Assembly: GCF_014190875.1 (NCBI RefSeq)
Contig: NZ_JACHVS010000001.1
Coordinates: forward strand, 2,480,001 to 2,544,000
DNA: 64,000 bases
Source of the DNA: Paeniglutamicibacter cryotolerans
GTDB lineage: Bacteria; Actinomycetota; Actinomycetes; Actinomycetales; Micrococcaceae
Direction of reading: 5' to 3'
The first letter of the stretch is position 1. Every line of letters begins with the position of its first letter. The notes under the pieces were generated by a model. The model ran no database searches and was not told where the DNA came from. It saw only the letters and a list, made by a program, of their open reading frames with translations. Below, in pieces: positions 46,992 to 55,974 of the stretch. A program made the position numbers and the translations under genes.

Positions 46992-47954
46992 ATGAACAAA
47001 GCAGTGCTGCGCGGCCAAGTGTCCACGATCGACCCAGTGGAGGTCCTCTCCGGGCTTTCCGGTTTGGCCTTTGCCAAGGCCCACGCCACCGGAAACGACT
47101 TCGTGCTCCTCGCTGATCCCCGGAACGACTTCGACCCGAGCCCCGAGCAGGTCGCGGCAATTTGCGACAGGCACCGGGGCGTCGGGGGAGACGGGCTGAT
47201 CAGGGCGGTGCCCTCCTCGGCGATCGAGGAGGGACGCGACCTGCTGCTCGGTGATCCGAGCGCCTACTGGTTCATGGACTACCGCAATGCCGACGGGTCG
47301 TTGTCGGAAATGTGCGGCAACGGCGTTCGCGCTTTCGTGCATTTCCTGGTTACCGAGGGGTTCGTGGAGCTGCCCGCCGGCGCCAGCCTGAGTATCGCAA
47401 CCCGTGCCGGGATCAAGACGGTCACCCGGTCCGTGAACGGATACGCGGTGGGCATGGGGCCGTGGGCCTTCGCATTCCCTGCCGAGGCACTGGCGAACGA
47501 CCGGGACTCGGTGGTCGATGCCGAGGGGCTTAAGGCTCCGCTCCCGGGCCTCAGCATCGACATGGGCAACCCGCATACCGTCGTGACCGTGGCCACCGCC
47601 GGGCAGTTGGCCGGGCTCGGCCTGGTCCGTTCCCCCCGGGTGGATCCCCTGCCCGCGGCGGGAACCAATGTGGAGTTTGTGTTGCGGGCCGAGCCCCTGG
47701 TCCACGACGGCATCGGGGAGATCAGCATGCGCGTGCATGAGCGCGGCGTGGGCGAGACGCTGTCCTGCGGCACCGGCGCATGTGCCGCGGCATTGGCGAC
47801 CCGGCACTGGGCCGGGGACGCGGGTATCGGCGAATGGAATGTTGCCGTGCCCGGCGGAGTGGTCAAGGTTCGCTTTACCGTGGACTCGGCGGGCGACGAG
47901 CAGGTCGAACTCAGCGGCCCCGCAGTGATGACGGGCCGCGGCGTGCTGGCCTAG
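46992..47954 (+). CDS. dapF: Diaminopimelate epimerase
   Basis: 320 aa. Interconverts LL- and meso-diaminopimelate for lysine and cell-wall synthesis. The catalytic cysteine pair is Cys108 (SEMCGNGVRAF) and Cys259 (LSCGTGACAAA). The N-terminal FAKAHATGNDFVLL and RHRGVGGDGLI are typical. TAGGCT (46980-46985) ends 6 nt before ATG 46992 and no SD is present, so the transcript is probably leaderless. An extension of about 25 residues precedes the usual start region. Confidence 0.95.
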   Translation: MNKAVLRGQVSTIDPVEVLSGLSGLAFAKAHATGNDFVLLADPRNDFDPSPEQVAAICDRHRGVGGDGLIRAVPSSAIEEGRDLLLGDPSAYWFMDYRNADGSLSEMCGNGVRAFVHFLVTEGFVELPAGASLSIATRAGIKTVTRSVNGYAVGMGPWAFAFPAEALANDRDSVVDAEGLKAPLPGLSIDMGNPHTVVTVATAGQLAGLGLVRSPRVDPLPAAGTNVEFVLRAEPLVHDGIGEISMRVHERGVGETLSCGTGACAAALATRHWAGDAGIGEWNVAVPGGVVKVRFTVDSAGDEQVELSGPAVMTGRGVLA

Positions 47955-47958
47955 GGGC

Positions 47959-48573
47959 TCAGGCTCCGGGGCGCTGGACCTTGAGGATTCGGAAGGCGTT
48001 GTCCGTGGAAACGCGATCGACGGACCAGTCGGAGGGGAGCTGGCCGATGATCCACTTCTGCAGGGAATCGGCACCCAGGTTCTTCTGCACCACGAGCCAG
48101 GCGTTGCCGCCCGGTGCCAGCCGCGGAAGCCACAGCATCAAGAGTTCATGCAGTGCCTCCTTGCCCACGCGGATGGGCGGGTTGGACCAGATGGTATCGA
48201 ATTCAATCGCGGGGTCCACGGACTCCGGCATGCCGGCCCGGACATTGCCCAGGCGCAGCGAGGCTGCGTTGTCGCGGGTCAGGGCGATGCTGCGTTCGTT
48301 GACGTCGACGGCATGGACCGTGGCATCGGGTGAGGCGATGGCCATGCTCAAGGCCACCGGCCCCCAGCCGCAGCCGAGGTCCAAGAGATTCCCGGCCGGC
48401 GAGGGGGCGGGGACTCCGCCCAGCAGGATGGCAGTTCCCTTGTCTAAGCGGTCCGGGCTGAAGATCCCGCCGGAGGTCTGGACCTTGCGGGTGGCACCCC
48501 CGAGAGAGACCTGAATGGTCTTTCGCTTCTCCGGGGTTGACTGTTGCGTGCTGAAATAATGCTCCTGGCTCAT
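47959..48573 (-). CDS. Class I methyltransferase, RsmC-like (MTS domain)
   Basis: 204 aa. SAM-binding LLDLGCGWGPVALSMA (motif I) and the N-P-P-[FYI]-type catalytic motif WSNPPIRVGK show the RsmC/RlmG-like small-domain family that methylates exocyclic amines of guanine in rRNA. Only the catalytic half is present, which is usual in actinobacteria. The target is not known. TAATCT (48580-48585, complement) ends 6 nt before the ATG (leaderless pattern). It converges on dapF with a 4-bp gap and diverges from hflX. Confidence 0.88.
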   Translation of the reverse strand: MSQEHYFSTQQSTPEKRKTIQVSLGGATRKVQTSGGIFSPDRLDKGTAILLGGVPAPSPAGNLLDLGCGWGPVALSMAIASPDATVHAVDVNERSIALTRDNAASLRLGNVRAGMPESVDPAIEFDTIWSNPPIRVGKEALHELLMLWLPRLAPGGNAWLVVQKNLGADSLQKWIIGQLPSDWSVDRVSTDNAFRILKVQRPGA

Positions 48574-48998
48574 TCAGACAGATTAACCGGATTTCGCGCA
48601 CATCCCTATTCGTCGCAGTGCCGCTGGCGGCCGGGGATCCCAATCCGGGAAGTGATAGAGTTTTCCCTATGACTTACATCTAGTCCCCGCACCGGTGGAC
48701 CGGGCCGCTTCGGCACCTCCCCAACCCGCCGCTCCGGAAGCCAAGCGCCAGCGCGCCGAGGATCCTTGGGGTGCTGGCGCCCCGGCGACAGGCCCGCCCT
48801 GCGCTCAGCTATGACGGCCGCGACCCCGGCACTTTTCCCGCACCCGCACCCGCACCCGGCCCTTCTCAAGCGGAACCCGGTGATTCGACGCATCCCAGGC
48901 AGGACCCCATGCATTCACAGACAGGCAATCCCTTCACCGAGGGCTCCGATGGCGGTGGCGGGCACTATTCTGGAAGACAGCGGCAGACGAAGGAGAAC
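48574..48998 (+). other. 425-bp region holding the long hflX leader
   Basis: TAGAGT (48656-48661) lies 7 nt before ATG 48669, which opens a four-codon ORF (M-T-Y-I, stop 48681-48683). About 315 nt of leader then precede hflX. It contains GCGCCAGC (48745-48752) and its complement GCTGGCGC (48773-48780). An open frame in phase with hflX runs from 48771 and is Pro/Ala-rich; ATG 48909 is one internal start. None has family resemblance. Confidence 0.4.
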
Positions 48999-50567
48999 AT
49001 GACCAGCTCACAGCAACCAGACCCACAGGACCACAACGGTGACGAGGCCGAAATCCAGGCCGTCATCCAGAGGATCCTGGCCAACGATAGGGCGGCGCAG
49101 GAAGCCACCGCGGTGGTGCCGGACGCCGGACTGCTTTCGGGCGGGCAAGCGCAAGCGCTTGACCGATCATCCCACGGGCACTCGGTCTTCGACGGGGCCC
49201 AGGAAGATCTGGCCGAACGCCGTGCTCTGGGTCGCGTATCGGCGAGCCACTCCACCGAGCTGGAGGATGTCACCGAGGTCGAGAACCGCCAGCTGCGACT
49301 CGAACGCGTGGTCCTGGCGGGGATCTGGACCGAGGGCACCTCTCAGGATGCTGAGAACTCGCTGCTTGAACTCTCCGCCTTGGCCGAGACAGCCGGTTCC
49401 GAGGTGCTGGACGGGCTCGTCCAGCGTCGTTCGAAGCCCGACCCGGCAACCTTCCTGGGCAAGGGCAAGGCCCAAGAGCTGCGCGATATCGTCGAGGCGA
49501 CGGGCGCGGATACCGTGGTCATCGACTCCGAGCTGGCCCCTTCGCAGCGGCGTGCGCTGGAAGACATCGTGCGGGTCAAGGTCATCGACCGCACTGCGCT
49601 GATCTTGGACATCTTCGCCCAGCATGCCCAAAGCCGCGAGGGTAAGGCCCAGGTCGAACTGGCCCAGCTCGAATACCTCTTGCCGCGACTGCGTGGCTGG
49701 GGCGATTCGATGTCCCGCCAGGCCGGCGGCCGGGTCGGTGCCGCCGGTGGCGGCATCGGTTCGCGTGGTCCGGGTGAGACCAAGATCGAGCTGGACCGCC
49801 GGCGGATCCGCGACCGGATGGCGAAGCTGAAGAAGGAAATCAAGGCCATGAAGCCGGCCCGCGAGACGAAGCGGCTGAGCCGCAAGCGCAACGCTGTCCC
49901 TTCTGTCGCCATCGCCGGCTACACCAACGCCGGGAAGTCATCGTTGCTGAACTGGCTCACCGATGCCGGGGTGCTGGTGGAGAACGCGCTGTTCGCGACG
50001 TTGGACCCCACCGTCCGCAAGACCGAGACCTCCGACGGGCTGGGCTACACCCTGGCCGACACCGTCGGGTTCGTGCGCTCGTTGCCGACGCAGCTCGTCG
50101 AGGCTTTCCGCTCCACGCTGGAGGAGCTCTCCGACTCCGATCTGATCCTGCATGTGGTTGATGTCTCGCACCCGGATCCGGAAGGGCAGATCCATGCCGT
50201 TCGCGAGGTCCTTGGTGAGATCGATGCCCTGGGGATTCCGGAAATTATCGTGCTGAACAAGGCCGATGCGGCTGATCCGTTTGTGGTCGAGCGGCTGCGC
50301 CAACGCGAAGCCAACCACGTGGTGGTCTCGGCACGCACCGGCGAGGGCATCGCGGAGCTGTTGGAGCGGATCAGCGAGGCCATCCCGCGCCCCGATATCC
50401 AGCTAGAATTGTTGATTCCGTATGACCGCGGGGAGATGGTGAACCGGCTGCACAGCACCGCCGCGGAAATCCTGCTCACCGAACACCTGGAAACCGGTAC
50501 GCGGTTCATCGTCAAGGTACGCGAGGGATTGGCCTCGGAATTGGAGCAGTTCAACATTAATGGCTGA
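48999..50567 (+). CDS. hflX: GTPase HflX
   Basis: 522 aa. Ribosome-associated GTPase that splits stalled or hibernating ribosomes; in mycobacteria homologs contribute to macrolide-type tolerance. An N-terminal HflX domain (VLAGIWTEGTSQDAENSL, KPDPATFLGKGKAQEL) is followed by a glycine-rich linker GGRVGAAGGGIGSRGPGE, a coiled coil (KLKKEIKAMK) and the G domain with G1 GYTNAGKS at 307-314, DTVGFVRSLPTQ and LNKADA. ATG 48999 follows AAGGAG (48990-48995) at good distance; upstream in-frame starts are less likely. It overlaps the helicase gene by 8 bp. Confidence 0.94.
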   Translation: MTSSQQPDPQDHNGDEAEIQAVIQRILANDRAAQEATAVVPDAGLLSGGQAQALDRSSHGHSVFDGAQEDLAERRALGRVSASHSTELEDVTEVENRQLRLERVVLAGIWTEGTSQDAENSLLELSALAETAGSEVLDGLVQRRSKPDPATFLGKGKAQELRDIVEATGADTVVIDSELAPSQRRALEDIVRVKVIDRTALILDIFAQHAQSREGKAQVELAQLEYLLPRLRGWGDSMSRQAGGRVGAAGGGIGSRGPGETKIELDRRRIRDRMAKLKKEIKAMKPARETKRLSRKRNAVPSVAIAGYTNAGKSSLLNWLTDAGVLVENALFATLDPTVRKTETSDGLGYTLADTVGFVRSLPTQLVEAFRSTLEELSDSDLILHVVDVSHPDPEGQIHAVREVLGEIDALGIPEIIVLNKADAADPFVVERLRQREANHVVVSARTGEGIAELLERISEAIPRPDIQLELLIPYDRGEMVNRLHSTAAEILLTEHLETGTRFIVKVREGLASELEQFNING

Positions 50568-52575
50568 TGAAACCAAGGTCATCGAATTACTCGACACCGC
50601 AGTTGCCGCCATGGGCGGGCAATCCCGCCCGGGCCAGCATGAAATGACCCGCCAGGTCGTGCAGTCGCTCGAAAGCGGCAAGCACCTGCTGGTCCAGGCC
50701 GGCACCGGCACGGGCAAGTCGATGGCCTATCTGATTCCAGCGCTGGCGCATGCGTTGGAGTCGGAAAAACCGGTGATTATCTCCACCGCGACACTCGCGC
50801 TGCAGGCCCAGATCGTGGGCCGGGACGTGCCGCGGCTGTTGGAGACGCTCAAGAACGAGCTGCCCCGGCCGATGAAGGTCTCGCTGGTCAAAGGCCGGGC
50901 GAACTACGTGTGCAAGTACAAGCTCGGTGGCGGCTACCCGGACGAGGACGAGGGCGCGCTGTTCTCGCTCACCGATGAGGCCCCGATGCGCCTTCCCGGA
51001 GGAGACGGGCCCGGTTCGGCGCTCGGCCAGGAGATCGTGCGCGTGCGCGAGTGGGCCGAATACACCGACAGCGGGGACCGGGACGACCTGACCCCTGGGG
51101 TCAGTGACCGGGCCTGGCGCCAGGTCTCGGTCAGCGCCATGGACTGCCTAGGCGCACAGAAGTGCCCGATGGCGGCCGAGTGCTTCAGCGAATTGGCCCG
51201 CGCTCAGGCGGCCGACGCCGACGTGGTGATCACCAACCATGCGATGCTCGCTGTCTCGGCTTTCGAGGGCCTTGCAGTGCTTCCAGACTTCGACACCGTC
51301 ATCATCGACGAGGCCCACGAGCTGCAGGACCGGGTGACCAGCTCAGTGACCCGCCCGCTGTCCGTCTCACTGGTGCAGACGGCGGCTTCGGCGGCCCGAA
51401 AGAACTGCGCCGTGGCCGTCGAACCGCTCAACCAGGCGGCCAAGGCCCTGGCCCGGTCCCTGGAGGGCGTCCCCACCGGCCTGCTGCCGCAGGGGCTCAA
51501 TGAGGAGCAGTCGGCCGCCATCCAGCAGGTTGGCGAGGCCGCACGAGTGGCGCTCTCCGATTCCAAACCGGAGCCGAACAACGCCGTCGATGGCGGACGC
51601 CAGATGGCACGCTCGCAGCTGACCTATCTCGTCGAGCAGGCCAGCCGCTTGCTCGAGGCCCAGGATGCGCGCGAGGTCGTGTGGGCCTCGCGGCCAGGAC
51701 AGTTCACCCCCGGACAGGGCTATGTCCAGCCTGATGAAACCACCCAGCCGACACTGAACGTCGCTCCGCTCTCGGTGGCCGGGCGCTTGCGTGAGGGACT
51801 CTTCGACGGGCGCACCGTCGTGCTGACATCGGCGACACTGGCCATTGGCTCGGCCTTCGAACCGGTTGCCGGGGCACTGGGCCTGCTCGGGGAGTCTGCG
51901 CCCGAATGGTCGGGGATCGATGTGGGCAGCCCGTTCAACTACGCCCAGCAGGGCATGCTCTACGTTGCGGGGCACCTGCCCAAGCCCGGACGGCAGATGG
52001 CGCCGGAGCTGCTCGATGAGATCGAGGACCTGATCCGGGCCTCCGGGGGCGGGGCGCTTGCCCTGTTCACCTCGCGCAGGGCCGCCGAGGAGGCTGCCGA
52101 GGCACTACGCCCGCGACTGGAATACGACATCCTCTGCCAGGGAGACTCAAGCATGAAGTCGCTGGTCGACCAGTTCTCGGCCGAACGCGATACCTGCCTG
52201 TTCGGAACGATGACGCTTTGGCAGGGCGTTGACGTTCCCGGGCCCTCGTGTCGGCTGGTGATCATCGACAAGATCCCGTTCCCGCGTCCGGACGACCCGT
52301 TGTCCTCGGCGCGGAGCCGGGACATCGCCCGCCATGGCGGAAACGGCTTCATGGCCGTTGCCGCGACATTCGCCGCGGTGCGCCTGGCCCAGGGTGCCGG
52401 CCGGCTGATCCGTGCCATGGACGACAGGGGAGTGGTGGCGGTGCTGGATCCCCGGCTGGCCACCGAACGCTACGGTTCGTTCCTGCGTTCCTCGCTGCCG
52501 CCGATGTGGAAGACCCAGGACAAGGCCACCGTGCTGGGCGCGCTCAAGCGCTTGGCCGGAACACCGGCGGCCTAG
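50560..52575 (+). CDS. DinG-family ATP-dependent DNA helicase
   Basis: 671 aa. Superfamily 2, Fe-S helicase of the DinG/XPD type that unwinds damaged or structured DNA. Walker A GTGTGKS is at 48-54 and the DEAH box at 250-253. Four cysteines of the Fe-S domain are visible: Cys118, Cys196, Cys202 and Cys208 (MDCLGAQKCPMAAECF). C-terminal helicase motifs include TSATLAIGS and FGTMTLWQGVDVPG, and AQGAGRLIRAMDDRGV. The start overlaps hflX, so the two are translated together. No exonuclease domain. Confidence 0.92.
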   Translation: MADETKVIELLDTAVAAMGGQSRPGQHEMTRQVVQSLESGKHLLVQAGTGTGKSMAYLIPALAHALESEKPVIISTATLALQAQIVGRDVPRLLETLKNELPRPMKVSLVKGRANYVCKYKLGGGYPDEDEGALFSLTDEAPMRLPGGDGPGSALGQEIVRVREWAEYTDSGDRDDLTPGVSDRAWRQVSVSAMDCLGAQKCPMAAECFSELARAQAADADVVITNHAMLAVSAFEGLAVLPDFDTVIIDEAHELQDRVTSSVTRPLSVSLVQTAASAARKNCAVAVEPLNQAAKALARSLEGVPTGLLPQGLNEEQSAAIQQVGEAARVALSDSKPEPNNAVDGGRQMARSQLTYLVEQASRLLEAQDAREVVWASRPGQFTPGQGYVQPDETTQPTLNVAPLSVAGRLREGLFDGRTVVLTSATLAIGSAFEPVAGALGLLGESAPEWSGIDVGSPFNYAQQGMLYVAGHLPKPGRQMAPELLDEIEDLIRASGGGALALFTSRRAAEEAAEALRPRLEYDILCQGDSSMKSLVDQFSAERDTCLFGTMTLWQGVDVPGPSCRLVIIDKIPFPRPDDPLSSARSRDIARHGGNGFMAVAATFAAVRLAQGAGRLIRAMDDRGVVAVLDPRLATERYGSFLRSSLPPMWKTQDKATVLGALKRLAGTPAA

Positions 52576-52590
52576 GCAAGAAACGACGAA

Positions 52591-52640
52591 GGCGTGGCAT
52601 CTTCCCCCGGTGGGGTTGATGCCACGCCATCGTCATTTTC
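52591..52640. terminator. Terminator between the DinG-type gene and lexA
   Basis: GGCGTGGCATC (52591-52601) pairs with GATGCCACGCC (52618-52628) and a T-rich run follows at 52634-52638. It lies between converging genes and can serve both. Confidence 0.85.
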
Positions 52641-52664
52641 GGGACAATGTGCCGCGAGGTACTC

Positions 52665-53384
52665 CTAGATCGAGCGCATCACCGAAACGACCTTGCCCAT
52701 GACGGTTGCCTTGTCGCCAAGGATCGGTTCGTAACGGCTGTTCTGCGGCAGTAGCCAAGTGTGGCCGTCGCGTTGGCGGAACGTTTTTACCGTGGCTTCC
52801 TCGTCGAGTAGCGCCGCAACGATGTCCCCGTTGGCGGCTGTCTGCTGGCGGCGGACCACGACCCAGTCCCCGTCGCAGATGGCGGCGTCGACCATCGAGT
52901 CACCGCTGACCTTCAGCATGAAGAGCTCACCGTGGCCCACCAGCTGCCGTGGAAGGGCGAAGACGTCTTCGACTGACTGGTCGGCCAAGATCGGGCCGCC
53001 AGCCGCGATGCGGCCGACCAGCGGGACCATGGCGGTATCCGCCGAGGTCGACAGTTCGGTGACTGCCATGCCGTTTGCCGCTTTCAGGTGCGGCTGGTTG
53101 GGCGAGACGTCCAACGTATGTGCTTCCTTGAGCTGCAGCGGCAACAGGATTTCCATCGCACGGGGGCGTCGGGGATCGCGCCGGATATAACCGAGTTTCT
53201 CCAGCTGGCTGAGCTGGTGGGTCACGCTCGAGAGGCTGGCAAGCCCCACCGAATCGCCGATTTCCCGCATCGAGGGCGGGTATCCGTTGTCGGTGACGGC
53301 ACGCTGGATGGTTTCCAGAACCTTCTTCTGCCTGATCGTCAGGCTCTTGGCGTCGCGCCGTGGCGTTCGCTGTTCCGTGCTCAT
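52665..53384 (-). CDS. lexA: SOS repressor LexA
   Basis: 239 aa. Represses DNA-damage genes until RecA filaments trigger self-cleavage. The N-terminal winged helix ([21 protein letters not shown], then [19 protein letters not shown]) is followed by the protease domain: cleavage at A128-G129 in GRIAAGGPI, catalytic Ser163 (SGDSMVD) and Lys200 (ATVKTF). The start is ATG 53384: GAGG sits 6 nt upstream, and the longer frame (to 53498) runs into the operator region. It is divergent from the LysM gene; LexA-type sites lie between them. Confidence 0.97.
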   Translation of the reverse strand: MSTEQRTPRRDAKSLTIRQKKVLETIQRAVTDNGYPPSMREIGDSVGLASLSSVTHQLSQLEKLGYIRRDPRRPRAMEILLPLQLKEAHTLDVSPNQPHLKAANGMAVTELSTSADTAMVPLVGRIAAGGPILADQSVEDVFALPRQLVGHGELFMLKVSGDSMVDAAICDGDWVVVRRQQTAANGDIVAALLDEEATVKTFRQRDGHTWLLPQNSRYEPILGDKATVMGKVVSVMRSI

Positions 53385-53501
53385 TTTCTGCCTCATCCCG
53401 ATCGTTGCCGGTTGCCCGGGTTGTCCCATTTTGTCGGAGGGGACTGTTGAAATGATTCCAACCTTCCGCTGACTCCATGCTAGTTGAACCGAACCCATCT
53501 T

Positions 53502-53517
53502 TCAAAGATTTGTTCGA
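53502..53517. promoter_or_regulatory. LexA-like site near lexA
   Basis: TCAAAGATTTGTTCGA matches the consensus TCGAAC-N4-GTTCGA at 10 of 12 fixed positions and lies 118 bp before the lexA ATG. It suits LexA autoregulation. Confidence 0.65.
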
Positions 53518-53567
53518 ACCTGTCTGGACACGTGTCGGTGATGAATGCTACAAATGAAATGCGAACA

Positions 53568-53583
53568 TCGAAGAGATGTTCGA
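53568..53583. promoter_or_regulatory. LexA box before the LysM gene
   Basis: TCGAAGAGATGTTCGA matches TCGAAC-N4-GTTCGA at 11 of 12 positions. It overlaps a larger dyad, CGAACATC-N5-GATGTTCG (53562-53582), and 9 bp further on TCGAAC (53593-53598) is separated from GTTCGA (53608-53613) by nine bases. Confidence 0.8.
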
Positions 53584-53660
53584 AATATACTTTCGAACCG
53601 AGTGATTGTTCGATCCCTACTAGCCAGACGTCGAAACGACGAGGCAGGAAAGGCGAGATC

Positions 53661-54077
53661 ATGGCAGACATGGCACTATCGGCCCCTATTTACATCAGCG
53701 CCGCAGCAGAAGCGGCAACACTTGCCGACCGTTTGGACCGGGCGGAAAGGGCAATCCTGCGGGACCTGCCCCCATTGCGGTTGACCCGCCGCGGCCGGTT
53801 CGTCCTGATCGGATTGCCGGTCATGTTGGTGACCACGGCACTTCTGCTGGTCGCCGGGATCTTCACGGCTCCGGTCATGGCAGCCGACCGGGAATCCGCG
53901 GGCGTAGAGAGCACCGAGGTGGCAGTGCTGGCAGGGGACAGCCTCTGGGGCCTTGCCGCGGAATTCGCGCCTAATGCCGATCGCCGAACCGTGATCAAGG
54001 AGATCATCGAGCTCAACAACCTCCGTGGCAAAGCCCTGCAGCCGGGCCAGATCATCAATATCCCAGTCCAGCGATAG
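53661..54077 (+). CDS. LysM-domain membrane protein, SOS cell-division suppressor candidate
   Basis: 138 aa. A cytoplasmic helix with acidic/basic repeats (AATLADRLDRAERAILRDLPP) precedes one membrane helix (FVLIGLPVMLVTTALLLVAGI, about 47-67) and an extracellular LysM domain (about 85-136: VAVLAGDSLWGLAAEFAPN ... IKEIIELNNL ... LQPGQIINIP). Divergent placement from lexA, the domain layout and LexA boxes upstream match the SOS-induced division inhibitors of actinobacteria (M. tuberculosis Rv2719c; compare C. glutamicum DivS). ATG 53661 has AGGAAAGG upstream; the longer frame from 53484 runs through the operators and is rejected. Confidence 0.85.
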   Translation: MADMALSAPIYISAAAEAATLADRLDRAERAILRDLPPLRLTRRGRFVLIGLPVMLVTTALLLVAGIFTAPVMAADRESAGVESTEVAVLAGDSLWGLAAEFAPNADRRTVIKEIIELNNLRGKALQPGQIINIPVQR

Positions 54078-54175
54078 GGTTCCGGGCCGCGCGAAAGCGA
54101 AGGCCCGAATCGAATGTTACCGCCCGCAGATCGCGTGATTCGGGGCCAAAGTCCCAAACGGACTAAACTTGAAGC

Positions 54176-55282
54176 GTGAACGAGCGGCTTGAACGACTGT
54201 CAAACCTTCCCCTGCGCGATAACCTCAAAGGCCTTGCGCCCTATGGGGCACCGCAAATAGATGTTCCGATTCAGTTGAACGTCAATGAGAACACCCATCC
54301 GCTTCCGGCGGAGGTGCTCGAAGCCATCGGCATCGAGGTGGCTGTTGCGGCAACCGGCCTTAACCGCTATCCGGACCGTGAATTCACCGAGCTGCGTACC
54401 CGCCTCGCCGGGTATCTCGGGCACGGACTGACTGCCGAGAACATCTGGGCCGGCAACGGCTCCAACGAGGTGCTGCAGCAGATCCTGCAGGCCTTTGGTG
54501 GTCCCGGCCGCACGGTGATGGGGTTCCCCCCCACCTATTCGATGTACCCGCTGCTGGCCAGCGGGACCGACACCACCTACGTCGCCGGCATCCGCGAGGC
54601 CGATTTCCAGCTCAGCGCCGCTGAAGCGGCCCGCCAGGTGCGAGAGGTGGGTCCTGATATCGTCTTCCTTTGCTCTCCGAACAATCCCACGGGCACCGCC
54701 CTGCGCCTTGATGTGGTCGAGGCCGTCTACGCTGCCGGCATGGCCAGCAACACCGTGGTCATCGTCGATGAGGCCTACGCCGAGTTTGCCCACAACGGCA
54801 CCGCCTCGGCGCTGACCCTGCTGCCGGGCCGCGAAAGGCTGATCGTCTCGCGCACCATGAGCAAGGCCTTCGCGCTGGCAGGGGCACGCCTTGGCTACCT
54901 TGCCGCCGCTCCGGAGGTCACTGACGCGCTGCGCCTGGTCCGCCTGCCCTACCACCTCTCCGCCGTCACCCAGGCGACGGCCAACGCCGCGCTGAAGCAC
55001 GTTGGCGCGCTGCTGGCCAACGTTGAGGCCATCAAGGGCCAGCGGGATCGGATCGTGGATGAACTGACCCGGATGGGACTCAAGCCGGCATCCAGCGATT
55101 CGAACTTCGTGTTCTTCGGCGGGTTGAAGGACCCGCAGGCGATCTGGTCCGGACTGCTCGAAGCCGGAGTCATCATCCGCGACGTCGGAATCCCCGGGCA
55201 CCTGCGCGTCACGGCGGGTACCGAGCCGGAAACCACGGCCTTCCTCACCCGCCTCGAAGAACTCCTGGCCAGCGGCCTGTAG
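54176..55282 (+). CDS. hisC: Histidinol-phosphate aminotransferase
   Basis: 368 aa. PLP-dependent transfer of an amino group to imidazole acetol phosphate in histidine synthesis. PLP lysine is K230 (SRTMSKAFALAGARLGY); N169 lies in CSPNNPTGT and D198 in VIVDEAYAEF. N-terminal LNVNENTHPLP is typical for HisC. GTG 54176 has TAAACT (54164-54169) 6 nt upstream and no SD (probable leaderless start). First gene of the his operon hisC-hisB-hisH-small protein-hisA. Confidence 0.95.
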   Translation: MNERLERLSNLPLRDNLKGLAPYGAPQIDVPIQLNVNENTHPLPAEVLEAIGIEVAVAATGLNRYPDREFTELRTRLAGYLGHGLTAENIWAGNGSNEVLQQILQAFGGPGRTVMGFPPTYSMYPLLASGTDTTYVAGIREADFQLSAAEAARQVREVGPDIVFLCSPNNPTGTALRLDVVEAVYAAGMASNTVVIVDEAYAEFAHNGTASALTLLPGRERLIVSRTMSKAFALAGARLGYLAAAPEVTDALRLVRLPYHLSAVTQATANAALKHVGALLANVEAIKGQRDRIVDELTRMGLKPASSDSNFVFFGGLKDPQAIWSGLLEAGVIIRDVGIPGHLRVTAGTEPETTAFLTRLEELLASGL

Positions 55283-55353
55283 TCCACCCCGGCTAAACTT
55301 GACCCGGGGACCTCCTTCGGGGACCCACACCACCTGAATCCTAAGGAACGTGC

Positions 55354-55974
55354 ATGTCTGCAGAATTGCTCACCGGTCGCCGTGCTCGACTCGAGCGCAA
55401 TACCAGCGAGTCGTCTGTCTTTGTCGAACTGGACCTGGACGGAACCGGCAAGTCGGAAATCAGCACCGGGGTGCCGTTCTACGACCATATGCTCACGGCA
55501 CTGTCCAAGCACTCGCTGATCGACCTCACGGTCCGGGCCACCGGCGACATCCAGATCGACGTCCACCACACCGTCGAGGACGTGGCCATCACCATCGGCG
55601 AGGTCCTGCGCACAGCGTTGGGCAACAAGGCCGGGATCACCCGGTTCGGCGAAGCCACCGTCCCGTTGGACGAGGCACTGGCGCACGCCGTCGTCGACAT
55701 CTCCGGGCGCCCTTACCTGGTCCACGGTGGCGAGCCCGCCGGACAGGAATACCATCTGATCGGTGGCCACTTCACCGGTTCGCTGACCCGTCACGTCTTC
55801 GAATCGCTCACGCTGCACGCCCAGATCTGCCTGCACATGACGGTCCTGGGTGGGCGCGATCCCCACCACATCGTGGAGGCCCAGTTCAAGGCCTTGGCCC
55901 GGGCCCTGCGTCAGGCGGTCGAGCCCGACCTTCGCATCGGCAACGCCATTCCCTCCACCAAGGGTGCGCTGTAA
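55354..55974 (+). CDS. hisB: Imidazoleglycerol-phosphate dehydratase
   Basis: 206 aa, single-domain form. Dehydrates imidazole glycerol phosphate. The metal-binding histidine motifs are all visible: [30 protein letters not shown] and [24 protein letters not shown] 55354 follows CCTAAGGAACGTGC, an acceptable SD. A possible extra promoter TAAACT (55294-55299) lies in the 71-bp gap after hisC. hisH starts immediately at the next base after its stop. Confidence 0.96.
   Translation: MSAELLTGRRARLERNTSESSVFVELDLDGTGKSEISTGVPFYDHMLTALSKHSLIDLTVRATGDIQIDVHHTVEDVAITIGEVLRTALGNKAGITRFGEATVPLDEALAHAVVDISGRPYLVHGGEPAGQEYHLIGGHFTGSLTRHVFESLTLHAQICLHMTVLGGRDPHHIVEAQFKALARALRQAVEPDLRIGNAIPSTKGAL

Noticed and set aside
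48771-48998. In-frame N-terminal extension of HflX
   Set aside because: Pro/Ala-rich, not HflX-like, and the SD AAGGAG serves ATG 48999. Kept only as part of the leader description.
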